A stretch of 11,375 bases of DNA, from positions 1-11,375 of the forward strand of contig JARLGP010000257.1 in NCBI GenBank assembly GCA_031292735.1, read 5' to 3'. Of the stretch, positions 1 to 5,939 are shown in pieces (position 1 is the first letter of the stretch; every line of letters starts with the position of its first letter). The notes beneath the pieces were generated by a model. The model ran no database searches. It was not told the origin of the DNA and saw nothing but the letters and a program-made list of their open reading frames with translations. The position numbers and the translations under genes were made by a program. Origin of the DNA: Holophaga sp. Its GTDB lineage: Bacteria > Acidobacteriota > Holophagae > Holophagales > Holophagaceae.

Positions 1-150
1 CACCGGGGTCCGGGTATAGCTCACGTAGCCGGAAAGACTGACGGTGCCGGACGGGTTCTTCGCCCCGCTGTGGCAGCCGCCGGCGAGCCCCAGAAGCCCC
101 GCCATGAGAATCATCACTGCGCAGGAGCGCAGCCAGGATGGGAATACCAT
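1..150 (-). CDS. Lipoprotein, N-terminal 50 residues only (cut by left window edge)
   Basis: The ATG at 150-148 opens a reading frame that runs off the left edge without a stop. The protein begins with a lipoprotein signal peptide: Arg8, a hydrophobic stretch over about residues 10-24, then LAGGC with the lipidated cysteine at residue 26. A Ser/Gly-rich start of the mature protein follows (GTVSLSGYVSYTR), which looks like the first strand of a beta-sandwich. A GAGG Shine-Dalgarno lies at 159-156, five bases before the ATG, and supports this start. It lies 75 bases downstream of the LysM-M23 gene on the same strand and could be co-transcribed with it. The LAGG lipobox has Ala rather than Leu at -3, which is tolerated. 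The function cannot be told from 50 residues. I am fairly sure it is a real exported lipoprotein. Confidence 0.72.
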   Translation of the reverse strand, partial: MVFPSWLRSCAVMILMAGLLGLAGGCHSGAKNPSGTVSLSGYVSYTRTPV

Positions 151-225
151 GCTCACCTCAAAAACCCGCGAAAGGCCTAGCCTATCACGCCTCCGCCGGT
201 TTGCGGCCCCGGTATTGGCCGCCGG

Positions 226-1353
226 TCAGCGACTGGAGGCGGGAGGGATGGCCACCTGGTTCTGGGCCATCATGTCGGCGGGGATCTCTTCCATGTCATT
301 CATCTTGGGCAGCGGATTCTGGGGCACGCCGCCCAGCCGCAGTTCGAAGTGCAGGTGCGGCCCGGTGGCATTGCCGGTGCGGCCCACTTCGGCGATCTTC
401 TGGCCCCGGCGGACGATCTCGCCCACCTCCACGAAGTTCCGGTTGCAGTGGGCATAGAGGGTCACCACACCGCTGCCGTGGTCCACCGCCACGAAGTTGC
501 CGTACTCCTTCTGGTGCCCGGAGGCCACCACCTGGCCATCCATGGCGGCGAAGATGTCGGTGCCCATGGGCGCGCTGAGGTCGACCCCCTTGTGGCTGCC
601 CATGAAGCGCCGGGTGACCCGTCGGCTGCGTCTGCGGGTCTTGATCTGCACCACCCGGGTGCGCACCCTCGGGCCCCAGGCGGAACTGATGGTGCGGGTC
701 TCCACCGGCCAAAGCAGGTCGAGGTTGCTCCGGTCGGCGGGGGTGAATTCGGTGGAGTCGGCGGTGGCCGACGGCACCTGGATCACTTCATCCGGCTCAT
801 CCTCTTCGGGAAGGGCCTGGATCGGCGCCTTGGGCAGCACCTGGCGCATGCCGGCCAGGGATGGCATGGCGACGGACCCGGGCTCGGCGAAGCTCCGGTT
901 GGGGTTGCCCTTCCCGGCCGGCGCGGGGGCCAGGCCTTCGGCGGGCAGGATGCGTTCCAGATGCACCAGCGAGGCGGGCCCCAGGGCCGGGGTTCCCGGC
1001 AGGGGCGCCACCGGGTGGGCGGCTGAGGGGGAATGGACCCGGGCCAGGGCCGGGGCCGGGGCGGCCGGCTTCAGGGGCAGGACCGCCGGCTTCAGGGGCA
1101 GGGCGGCCCGCTTTTCCTCGGCCACCCGGAGCGGGGTGCCGACGGCCAACCGGGTGAGGTTGACCTTGGGATTGAGCGCCTCCAGTTCCTTCACGGAAAG
1201 GCCGCTGTCCCGGGCGATCCGCGCGGCGGACTCGCCTCGGCGGACCTTGTGGATGGCGGCCTTATGAACGGCGGGACGGGGACGGTGGGAGGCCTGAAGA
1301 TTTCCAGACATTCCGGAGATGACGATGGCCAATGCTAATAAGGTAGTGCGCAT
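226..1353 (-). CDS. Secreted LysM / M23 (LytM-type) peptidoglycan metallo-endopeptidase
   Basis: A 375-residue exported protein. It has a signal peptide (about 1-21), a LysM peptidoglycan-binding repeat (about 34-78, with VRRGESAARIA and LNP motifs), a long Pro/Ala-rich linker (about 80-205), and an M23 catalytic domain (about 214-348). The zinc and catalytic residues are present: H254xxxD258 in HKGVDLS, H302 in LYAH, and H333/H335 in GPHLHFE. Cleavage of peptidoglycan cross-link peptides in the periplasm is therefore expected from the family. Just before HKGVD sits an unusually basic insert (about 229-250, roughly half Arg/Lys). The linker carries a 7-residue tandem repeat (LPLKPAV/LPLKPAA). 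The ATG has GAGGAG upstream at good spacing. The gene follows moaC on the same strand across a 150-base AT-richer leader. Family assignment is firm. The exact bond cleaved and the biological role are not visible. Confidence 0.93.
   Translation of the reverse strand: MRTTLLALAIVISGMSGNLQASHRPRPAVHKAAIHKVRRGESAARIARDSGLSVKELEALNPKVNLTRLAVGTPLRVAEEKRAALPLKPAVLPLKPAAPAPALARVHSPSAAHPVAPLPGTPALGPASLVHLERILPAEGLAPAPAGKGNPNRSFAEPGSVAMPSLAGMRQVLPKAPIQALPEEDEPDEVIQVPSATADSTEFTPADRSNLDLLWPVETRTISSAWGPRVRTRVVQIKTRRRSRRVTRRFMGSHKGVDLSAPMGTDIFAAMDGQVVASGHQKEYGNFVAVDHGSGVVTLYAHCNRNFVEVGEIVRRGQKIAEVGRTGNATGPHLHFELRLGGVPQNPLPKMNDMEEIPADMMAQNQVAIPPASSR
1065..1102. repeat. Two-copy 21-base in-frame tandem repeat in the M23 linker
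   Basis: The 17-base word ccggcttcaggggcagg occurs at 1065-1081 and again at 1086-1102, so the period is 21 bases, or seven codons. It encodes the repeated linker peptide LPLKPA(V/A) between the LysM and M23 domains. It is a short coding duplication and probably only alters linker length. Confidence 0.8.
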
Positions 1354-1503
1354 GGGTTCTCCTCATGCGGAAAATCGAATGGGTTATGGATGTCTAAACA
1401 ACCTCCTGGGGCATTCCCCATGGTGGATACGACAAGATCCATGATCCTATCCCAAGAACCGTTGAAGGATCAAATAGAAATGCAGTTCAGGGGGCGCAGC
1501 GAA
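1354..1503 (-). promoter_or_regulatory. Leader region of the LysM-M23 gene with candidate promoter and two small hairpins
   Basis: This 150-base gap between the moaC stop and the M23 start is about 50% G+C, against about 70% around it. Read on the minus strand it contains TTGATC (1473-1468), an 18-base spacer and TAGGAT (1449-1444), each a 4/6 match to the sigma70 -35 and -10 boxes. Downstream, in the predicted leader, are two inverted repeats: TGGAT/ATCCA at 1424-1441 with an 8-base loop, and TGGGG/CCCCA at 1407-1420 with a 4-base loop. Neither is followed by a U tract, so a terminator is not indicated. I do not recognise a known riboswitch. The promoter is only a possibility, since sigma70 consensus may not apply in this organism. 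Confidence 0.3.
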
Positions 1504-1998
1504 TTATTTCCAAGGGCAATCTTCCCAATCCTCGGATACATAACCTCGTTTTCCACCTTCTTTTAACAATAAACGGACCGGGCCGATCTGCATCCGGTGG
1601 CTGACCGCCTTCAGCATGTCGTAGAGCACCAGGAGGCCCAGGCTGACCCCGGCGAGGGCTTCCATCTCCACCCCGGTCCGGCCCTCCACCGACACCTCCA
1701 CCCTCAGCCAGGCCCGGCGCCCGGCGGCATCCCAGTGCTGGTCCACGGTGACCGCGTCCAGGGCCAGGGGATGGGCCAGCGGGATCAGGTCCCCGGCGCG
1801 CTTGGCGCCGCCGATGGCGCCGATCCGGGCGGTGGTCCAGGGGTCGCCCTTGGGGCCGCCGCCCGCCTCCAGGGCGGCGGCGCACTCCTCGCACAGGGCC
1901 AGGTAGCCGGCCGCCACCGCCCGGCGACGGGTGACCGCCTTGCCGGAAACGTCCACCATCCGGGGACGGCCTTCGGGATCCAGGTGGGTGAGGCTCAC
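1504..1998 (-). CDS. moaC: Cyclic pyranopterin monophosphate synthase MoaC (molybdenum cofactor biosynthesis)
   Basis: A 164-residue protein collinear with MoaC along its whole length (E. coli MoaC is about 160). MoaC acts after MoaA and converts 3',8-cyclo-7,8-dihydro-GTP to cyclic pyranopterin monophosphate in the cytoplasm. Recognisable motifs are MVDVSGKA (14-21), PKGD with Lys50, ATARIGAI-like TTARIGAIGGAKR, DLIPLAHPL with His76, GVEMEAL with Glu111/Glu113, YDMLKAV with Asp127/Lys130, and GPVRLL. The common Cys before His76 (LCHPL) is Ala here. The start is GTG at 1998, with GGAG six bases upstream (2008-2005). Its first bases overlap the stop of the HAD gene as GTGA, implying translational coupling. 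No other molybdopterin gene is in the window. The last 23 codons (1572-1504) are strikingly AT-rich. Confidence 0.95.
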   Translation of the reverse strand: MSLTHLDPEGRPRMVDVSGKAVTRRRAVAAGYLALCEECAAALEAGGGPKGDPWTTARIGAIGGAKRAGDLIPLAHPLALDAVTVDQHWDAAGRRAWLRVEVSVEGRTGVEMEALAGVSLGLLVLYDMLKAVSHRMQIGPVRLLLKEGGKRGYVSEDWEDCPWK

Positions 1999-2648
1999 GG
2001 CCGGCTCCAGGCCAGGAGGATGTCGCGCAGGGCGGCGGTGTCGGGGGCGAAGGCGATGGGGTTGTAGCCGGCCATGGCTTCCTCGTTGGAGAAGCCGTGG
2101 CCCACCGCGATGCTGGGCACCCCGGCCCGCCGGGCCATGTCCAGGTCGTAGGGGGTATCGCCCACCATCACCGCGTCCCCGGGCTGCAGGCCATGGATCT
2201 TCAGGCAGAGAAGCAGGCTTTCCGGATCGGGCTTGGCCACCTGGACCTCGTCGGGGGTCACCAGGGGGTCGAAATAGCCCTCCCAGCCCAGCACCTTCAA
2301 CTGCCGCCGGAGCGCTTCCCCGCGCTTGGAGGAGGCGATGGCCATGGGGATGCCGGCCTGCCTGAGCTCGGCCAGCAGCTCGCCCATGCCCTGGAAGCCC
2401 TTGAGCAGGTGGTCGTGCTCGGTGTGCCGGAAGGTCCGGTAGGCCTTGGTCACCTGGTCCAGGCTGAGGCCCAGCCCGCCGAAGGTGCGCCGGATGCCCT
2501 CCTCCACCGGCAGCCCCACGCACTTCAGCCATTCGGCCTTCAGGCCGGGGTCCAGGCCCAGGACCTGGAGGGCGTGGTCCATACCCGCCTCGATGATCGG
2601 CCGGGTATCGGCCAGGGTCCCGTCAAAATCCCAGATGATGAGCTTCAT
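1995..2648 (-). CDS. HAD-superfamily hydrolase, phosphoglycolate-phosphatase-like
   Basis: A 217-residue cytoplasmic protein with all four HAD motifs: motif I DFDGTL (Asp7 nucleophile, Asp9 acid/base), motif II in IASSK (Ser106), motif III Lys139 in AKPDPE, and motif IV VGDTPYDLDMA (Asp164, Asp168). A helical C1 cap lies between motifs I and II (about 15-85), and the length is typical of the Gph/PGP/beta-phosphoglucomutase-like branch. It should be a Mg-dependent phosphatase for a small phosphorylated metabolite. Phosphoglycolate is the usual default guess, but the substrate cannot be read from sequence. Its stop codon overlaps the GTG of moaC, so the two are probably one transcript. No convincing Shine-Dalgarno precedes the ATG. 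The gene is divergent from the membrane protein gene at 2722. Confidence 0.9.
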   Translation of the reverse strand: MKLIIWDFDGTLADTRPIIEAGMDHALQVLGLDPGLKAEWLKCVGLPVEEGIRRTFGGLGLSLDQVTKAYRTFRHTEHDHLLKGFQGMGELLAELRQAGIPMAIASSKRGEALRRQLKVLGWEGYFDPLVTPDEVQVAKPDPESLLLCLKIHGLQPGDAVMVGDTPYDLDMARRAGVPSIAVGHGFSNEEAMAGYNPIAFAPDTAALRDILLAWSRP

Positions 2649-2721
2649 GTCAGATGCCGCCGCGGGACCCGCCCCGAACAGGTTTCAGCTTAAACTCTAA
2701 GCGTGCTTGGGGGAGTGACCT
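2649..2721. promoter_or_regulatory. Divergent intergenic region between the HAD and membrane-protein genes
   Basis: This 73-base gap separates two genes transcribed away from each other, so it must carry start signals for both unless promoters lie inside the genes. On the plus strand GGGGGAG (2709-2715), six bases before the ATG at 2722, is a clear ribosome binding site. A short AT-rich stretch (about 2684-2700) is the only likely -10 area. No good -35/-10 pair is visible in either direction. Confidence 0.35.
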
Positions 2722-3471
2722 ATGGATCGATTCGGGAGTTCAAGACTGCGCATGGTCTGGGCCGGCGTCTGCCTGCTGCTGGCCGGACTGGTGCTGGCCA
2801 GCGTCCAGGGCTTCGGCGAGGGCGGCACCCAGCTCATGGTGTGCGGCGCCGGAATCCCCCTGGGCTTCGAGGACCCCAAGCCCTACGTCATCCAGAACCT
2901 GGCCCGGATCGTCTACAGCGTGGTGCCGGCGGTGATCCTGCTGGGCGGCTTCATCCCCCTGGGCGAGTGGCTGGCGTCGGGGAGCCGCGCCGAGCGCTAT
3001 CGCGGGCTGCTGGTGGGCACCGCGTTGGGCTTCGTCCACGGGCTGTTCCTGGGCCAGGTGGCGCTGCTGCCGGTGCTGGCCGCCAGCTTCCGGCTGCTGG
3101 GCAATCCCTTCGCGCCCTCGATCATGCTGGCCGACCTGAACGCGGTGATCCTCGGCCTGCAGATGCTGCTGTGGGCGGCCGCCCTGGGCCTGCTGCTGAA
3201 GTCCAACCGCGGCCTGGCCGTGCTGATGGCCTACGGGCTCAACGAGGTGGGTCGGATCATGGCCTGGGGCGGCGAGTTCCTGGGCGACCTGGACGTGCCC
3301 AAGGCGATCGTCAAGGGCATGGCCCTGCTGGGCAAGTCCCTGCCCAGCGGCCAGCTGCCTTCGGACCCCCTGGCCTGGACTGCCCTGCCCCTGAGCCTGG
3401 GCGTCCCGCTGGTCCTGGCCGCCCTGCTGCTCCTGCTCCCGGCCAAGGCCGCCAAGCGGAGCCGGGCTTGA
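2722..3471 (+). CDS. Uncharacterised polytopic inner-membrane protein, coupled to the EnvC-like gene
   Basis: A 249-residue protein with five to six hydrophobic segments: about 11-29, 63-84, 94-127 (probably one or two passes), 139-160, 164-180 and 219-239. It ends in a basic tail (AKAAKRSRA) expected to be cytoplasmic. I do not recognise the family, and see no ATP-binding, transporter-signature or catalytic motif. Two charged or polar motifs stand out near the membrane: GFEDPKPYVIQNLAR after the first segment, and YGLNEVGR inside the fifth. The ATG is well supported by GGGGGAG at 2709-2715. The stop overlaps the TTG start of the degenerate-LytM gene as TTGA, so the two products are probably made together and could act together at the envelope. 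That link is inferred from gene order only. Confidence 0.8.
   Translation: MDRFGSSRLRMVWAGVCLLLAGLVLASVQGFGEGGTQLMVCGAGIPLGFEDPKPYVIQNLARIVYSVVPAVILLGGFIPLGEWLASGSRAERYRGLLVGTALGFVHGLFLGQVALLPVLAASFRLLGNPFAPSIMLADLNAVILGLQMLLWAAALGLLLKSNRGLAVLMAYGLNEVGRIMAWGGEFLGDLDVPKAIVKGMALLGKSLPSGQLPSDPLAWTALPLSLGVPLVLAALLLLLPAKAAKRSRA
3458..3461 (+). promoter_or_regulatory. Shine-Dalgarno GGAG selecting the TTG start of the EnvC-like gene
   Basis: GGAG lies six bases before TTG at 3468-3470, inside the end of the preceding membrane-protein gene. No ATG or GTG occurs in frame near here, and the TTG gives a proper signal peptide (Lys2, Arg5, then a Leu-rich stretch). Together these settle an otherwise ambiguous start. 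Confidence 0.6.
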
Positions 3472-4625
3472 AAGGTGTCCGGCTCCTTCTGCTGGGGGCC
3501 TGCCTGGGCCTTCTGGCCCAGCCGCCCGCCCCGGCCCGGACCGACTCGGCCCAGCTCAAGCACCGGCTGGCCGAGGTGCAGGCCCGGCTGGGCACCGTGG
3601 AGGTGCAGCTGGAGGCCCTGAAGAAGCGCCGCAAGGGGGTCCTGGTGGAACTGCAGGCCACCCTGCTGGATGCGGACCGCATGCGCGCCCAGGCGGAAAC
3701 CGCCCGGCTGAAGCGCGACCAGGCCCAGGCCGAGGTGAACGACATCACCGCCCGGAAGGACCAGATCATGCGCGACATCGTCGCGCTGCGCTCGGAACTG
3801 CGCAAGCAGGTGCGCTGGATGCAGGCCAAGGGGCCGCTGGGCGACCTGACCTTCCTGTCCGGCCTGTCCAGCTTCGAGTCCTACGTGGTGGAGGGCCGCT
3901 ACCAGGTGTACCTGCGGAACCAGGAGCGCAAGCGGCTGGACCTGATCCAGAGCCTGCAGGACGACCTGGCCAAGCGCGAGCATGAGCTGCAGGCGGCCCT
4001 GCAGCACCTGGCGCTGGAAGAGCAGCTGTCCAACCATACCCAGGGCAGCCTCCAGCTGCACGAGCAGCGCCTGCAGCAGTTCCTGGACGGCCTCCGGCAG
4101 GATGAAAGCCGGCAGAAGGAAGTCCAGGCCGAGCTGGCCGAGGAGGCGCTGCAACTGGAGCGCATGCTGGCCCAGCTGCTGGGCAAGCCCCGGAGCGATC
4201 CGTTCGAGACGACCAACACCTTCGCCGCCCTGCACGGCGAGCTGCCCCAGCCCACCCCCGGCACCCTGGCCCAGCCGTTCGGCGAGCACGTGCAGCCCCT
4301 GTTCCGCACCAAGACCATGCAGAGCGGCCTGCTCATCGCCGGCCAGCAGGGCGCCCCGGTGCAGGCGGTGGCCGACGGCAAGGTGGTGTTCGCGGATCTG
4401 TACCAGAGCTACGGCCCGATGGTGATCCTCGATCACGGCGGCGGCTACTTCAGCCTGTACACCCACCTGGAGGCGGTGGCCGTGGCCAAGGGGCAGATCC
4501 TCCGGCAGGGCGAGTCGCTGGGCGCCATGGGCCTCACCGTGGACGGGCCCCGGCTGGGCTTCGAGATCCGCCACCTGACCCAGCCCCAGGATCCCAACAA
4601 GTGGCTGAAGGTGCACTACCGCTAG
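3468..4625 (+). CDS. EnvC-like murein hydrolase activator: coiled coil plus degenerate LytM (M23) domain
   Basis: A 385-residue exported protein read from TTG at 3468. It has a signal peptide (about 1-24), a long coiled coil in two stretches (about 28-120 and 145-235) broken by a short hinge (GDLTFLSGLSSFESYV, 125-140), a Pro-rich linker (about 240-270), and a LytM-fold C terminus (about 275-385). Every zinc ligand of the M23 site is replaced: the HxxxD pair is Gln285/Leu289 and the HxH motif is Arg362-Leu-Gly364, leaving only His333 of LYTH. The architecture and losses match E. coli EnvC, a non-enzymatic activator of division amidases that works with FtsEX. A regulatory rather than hydrolytic role in the periplasm is therefore likely. 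It is coupled by TTGA to the upstream membrane gene. No ftsE/ftsX is in the window. An active peptidase is unlikely. Confidence 0.87.
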   Translation: MKGVRLLLLGACLGLLAQPPAPARTDSAQLKHRLAEVQARLGTVEVQLEALKKRRKGVLVELQATLLDADRMRAQAETARLKRDQAQAEVNDITARKDQIMRDIVALRSELRKQVRWMQAKGPLGDLTFLSGLSSFESYVVEGRYQVYLRNQERKRLDLIQSLQDDLAKREHELQAALQHLALEEQLSNHTQGSLQLHEQRLQQFLDGLRQDESRQKEVQAELAEEALQLERMLAQLLGKPRSDPFETTNTFAALHGELPQPTPGTLAQPFGEHVQPLFRTKTMQSGLLIAGQQGAPVQAVADGKVVFADLYQSYGPMVILDHGGGYFSLYTHLEAVAVAKGQILRQGESLGAMGLTVDGPRLGFEIRHLTQPQDPNKWLKVHYR

Positions 4626-4660
4626 CACGCCAGGGCAGCAAGGCCCGCCAGGACGGCCCG

Positions 4661-5848
4661 CTACCGCACCATGCTGCCCGCGTTGAACAACGGCACATAG
4701 ACCGCCAGCAGCAGGCCCATGACCATCACGCCCATGACCAGGATCAGGATCGGGCCGATGAGGGTGGTGACGGCGGTGGTGGCCTTCTCCACTTCCTGGT
4801 CGAAGAAGTCGGCCACGTGGTTGAGCATGTCCGGCAGGGCCGAGGACTGCTCGCCCACCCGGGTCATCTCCACCGCCAGGGGATCCAGCAGCTTGGACTG
4901 GTCCAGGGCCAGGTGCAGGGAGGACCCCGCCCGCACCAGCTCGGTGACCGTCAGCAGCCGCAGGCGCATGCGCTCGCTGGGGGTGGTGCGCTGGATCACC
5001 TCCAGCGCCTGCAGCACCGGCATGCCCCCGGCCAGCAGCACCCCCAGGGTGCGGGTGAACACGGAGGAGTGGTACATCCGGTACAGGGTGCCCATGCGCG
5101 GGACGACCAGGATGCACTGCTCCCAGATGCGCTTGCCCGCCTCGGTGGTGAACATCCAGCGCAGGAAGAAGCCCAGCACCACCAGGCCGACGGCCTGGAA
5201 GTAGATGGTCTTGCGCACGAACTCGCCCATGGCCAGCAGGACCGAAGTGGCCGCCGGCATCTCGATGCCGCTGCCCGAGTAGATCTCCGAGAACCGGGGC
5301 AGCACCACGTTGAAGATCACCGCCAGGGCGATGATCATCACCACCACCAGGAACATGGGGTAGACCAGGGCCTCGATGATGCGCCGGCGGCTGTTCTGGG
5401 CGAAGGACTGGAACGCCAGCCAGCGGCCGATCACCTCCGGCAGGGTGCCGCTGCGTTCGCCGGCCACCACGTTGGCCCGGTAGACCGCCGGGAAACTGCC
5501 CACCTGCTCCAGGGCCTCGGAAAAGGACATGCCTTCCTTCAGCAGTTCCACCACCCGGTCCAGGGAGTTGCGCAGCAGCGGGTCCTTCCCGTGGCCCACC
5601 AGGAGTTCCAGGGACTGCAGCAGGGGGATGCCGGCCTTGAGCAGGGCCAGCAGCTCCTGGTTGAACAGGATCAGCGAGGCGGCCGAGATGGCCCGCTGGC
5701 GCCGGAACGCCGCCCCGGAGCGCTTCACCTCCATGGGGAAGTGGCCTTCGGCCATGACCCGGTCCCGCACTTCGGGAATGGAGTGCCCCTCGAAATCCCG
5801 GGTAAGGATCTCCCCGGCGACGGTTGTAAATTTCACGGTGTATCGCAT
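4661..5848 (-). CDS. Type II secretion / type IV pilus inner-membrane platform protein, GspF/PilC family
   Basis: A 395-residue inner-membrane protein with the duplicated T2SF domain, about 62-184 and 263-386, following an N-terminal cytoplasmic segment. Family signatures include FNQELLALLKAGIPLLQSL in repeat 1 and FTRTLGVLLAGGMPVLQAL in repeat 2, each followed by the GE(R/Q)SGTLPE or GEQSSALPD element. Transmembrane helices are seen at about 162-184, 214-232 and 363-386. Such proteins form the membrane platform that couples the assembly ATPase to pilus or pseudopilus polymerisation. I choose ATG at 5848 over the in-frame TTG at 5866, because GGAAG (5859-5855) sits six bases before the ATG and the TTG has none. 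No pilB, pilT, pilin or other gsp gene is adjacent, so PilC and GspF cannot be told apart. It converges on the EnvC-like gene with a 35-base gap. Confidence 0.93.
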   Translation of the reverse strand: MRYTVKFTTVAGEILTRDFEGHSIPEVRDRVMAEGHFPMEVKRSGAAFRRQRAISAASLILFNQELLALLKAGIPLLQSLELLVGHGKDPLLRNSLDRVVELLKEGMSFSEALEQVGSFPAVYRANVVAGERSGTLPEVIGRWLAFQSFAQNSRRRIIEALVYPMFLVVVMIIALAVIFNVVLPRFSEIYSGSGIEMPAATSVLLAMGEFVRKTIYFQAVGLVVLGFFLRWMFTTEAGKRIWEQCILVVPRMGTLYRMYHSSVFTRTLGVLLAGGMPVLQALEVIQRTTPSERMRLRLLTVTELVRAGSSLHLALDQSKLLDPLAVEMTRVGEQSSALPDMLNHVADFFDQEVEKATTAVTTLIGPILILVMGVMVMGLLLAVYVPLFNAGSMVR

Positions 5849-5939
5849 GCTATTCTTCCAGGACAAAGGTAAGGATATCCGCTAAAAAGGAAAGCAAAAC
5901 GATAGACTGGGGGCCTGCACTCCGCCCGGTGGAGGTTTT
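5849..5939. promoter_or_regulatory. Divergent intergenic region between the GspF/PilC and barrel-protein genes
   Basis: A 91-base gap between divergently transcribed genes, with a noticeably A-rich stretch (about 5866-5908, including ctaaaaaggaaagcaaaacg) and a palindromic ggatatcc. It must supply leaders for both genes and probably their promoters. The minus-strand GGAAG (5859-5855) serves GspF/PilC and the plus-strand GGAGG (5931-5935) serves the barrel gene. I could not find a convincing -35/-10 pair on either strand. Confidence 0.35.
5931..5935 (+). promoter_or_regulatory. Shine-Dalgarno GGAGG selecting the TTG start of the barrel-protein gene
   Basis: A strong GGAGG is followed by only four T residues and then TTG (5940-5942). 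The spacing is tight, but the TTG opens directly into a signal peptide (MLRAALVLCLSLALPAQ). The next in-frame ATG (Met84) would remove the signal peptide altogether. Confidence 0.6.

Noticed and set aside
1407..1420. The TGGGG/CCCCA hairpin as a terminator for moaC
   Set aside because: The stem is only five pairs and no U tract follows.
1998..2532. Upstream extension of moaC to an ATG at 2532
   Set aside because: The extra residues are the HAD gene read in another frame. MoaC homology begins at the GTG at 1998, which also has a Shine-Dalgarno.
2703..3467. Upstream extension of the EnvC-like gene to 2703
   Set aside because: The extension is a shadow of the membrane-protein gene. The signal peptide begins at the TTG at 3468.
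4626..4660. A bidirectional terminator in the convergent 35-base gap
   Set aside because: Only short, imperfect GC complementarity (ggcc words) is present and there is no T tract on either strand.
3231..5117. A 628-codon minus-strand frame across the EnvC-like gene and the GspF/PilC end
   Set aside because: It is antisense to a clear coiled-coil plus LytM gene and crosses two real genes in the wrong frame.
5849..5866. TTG at 5866 as the GspF/PilC start
   Set aside because: It lacks a Shine-Dalgarno, while ATG at 5848 has GGAAG at six bases.
4601..5872. A 423-codon plus-strand frame rich in His/Gln/Asp
   Set aside because: It is the reverse complement of the GspF/PilC gene; the composition is the mirror of its codons and no domain is visible.
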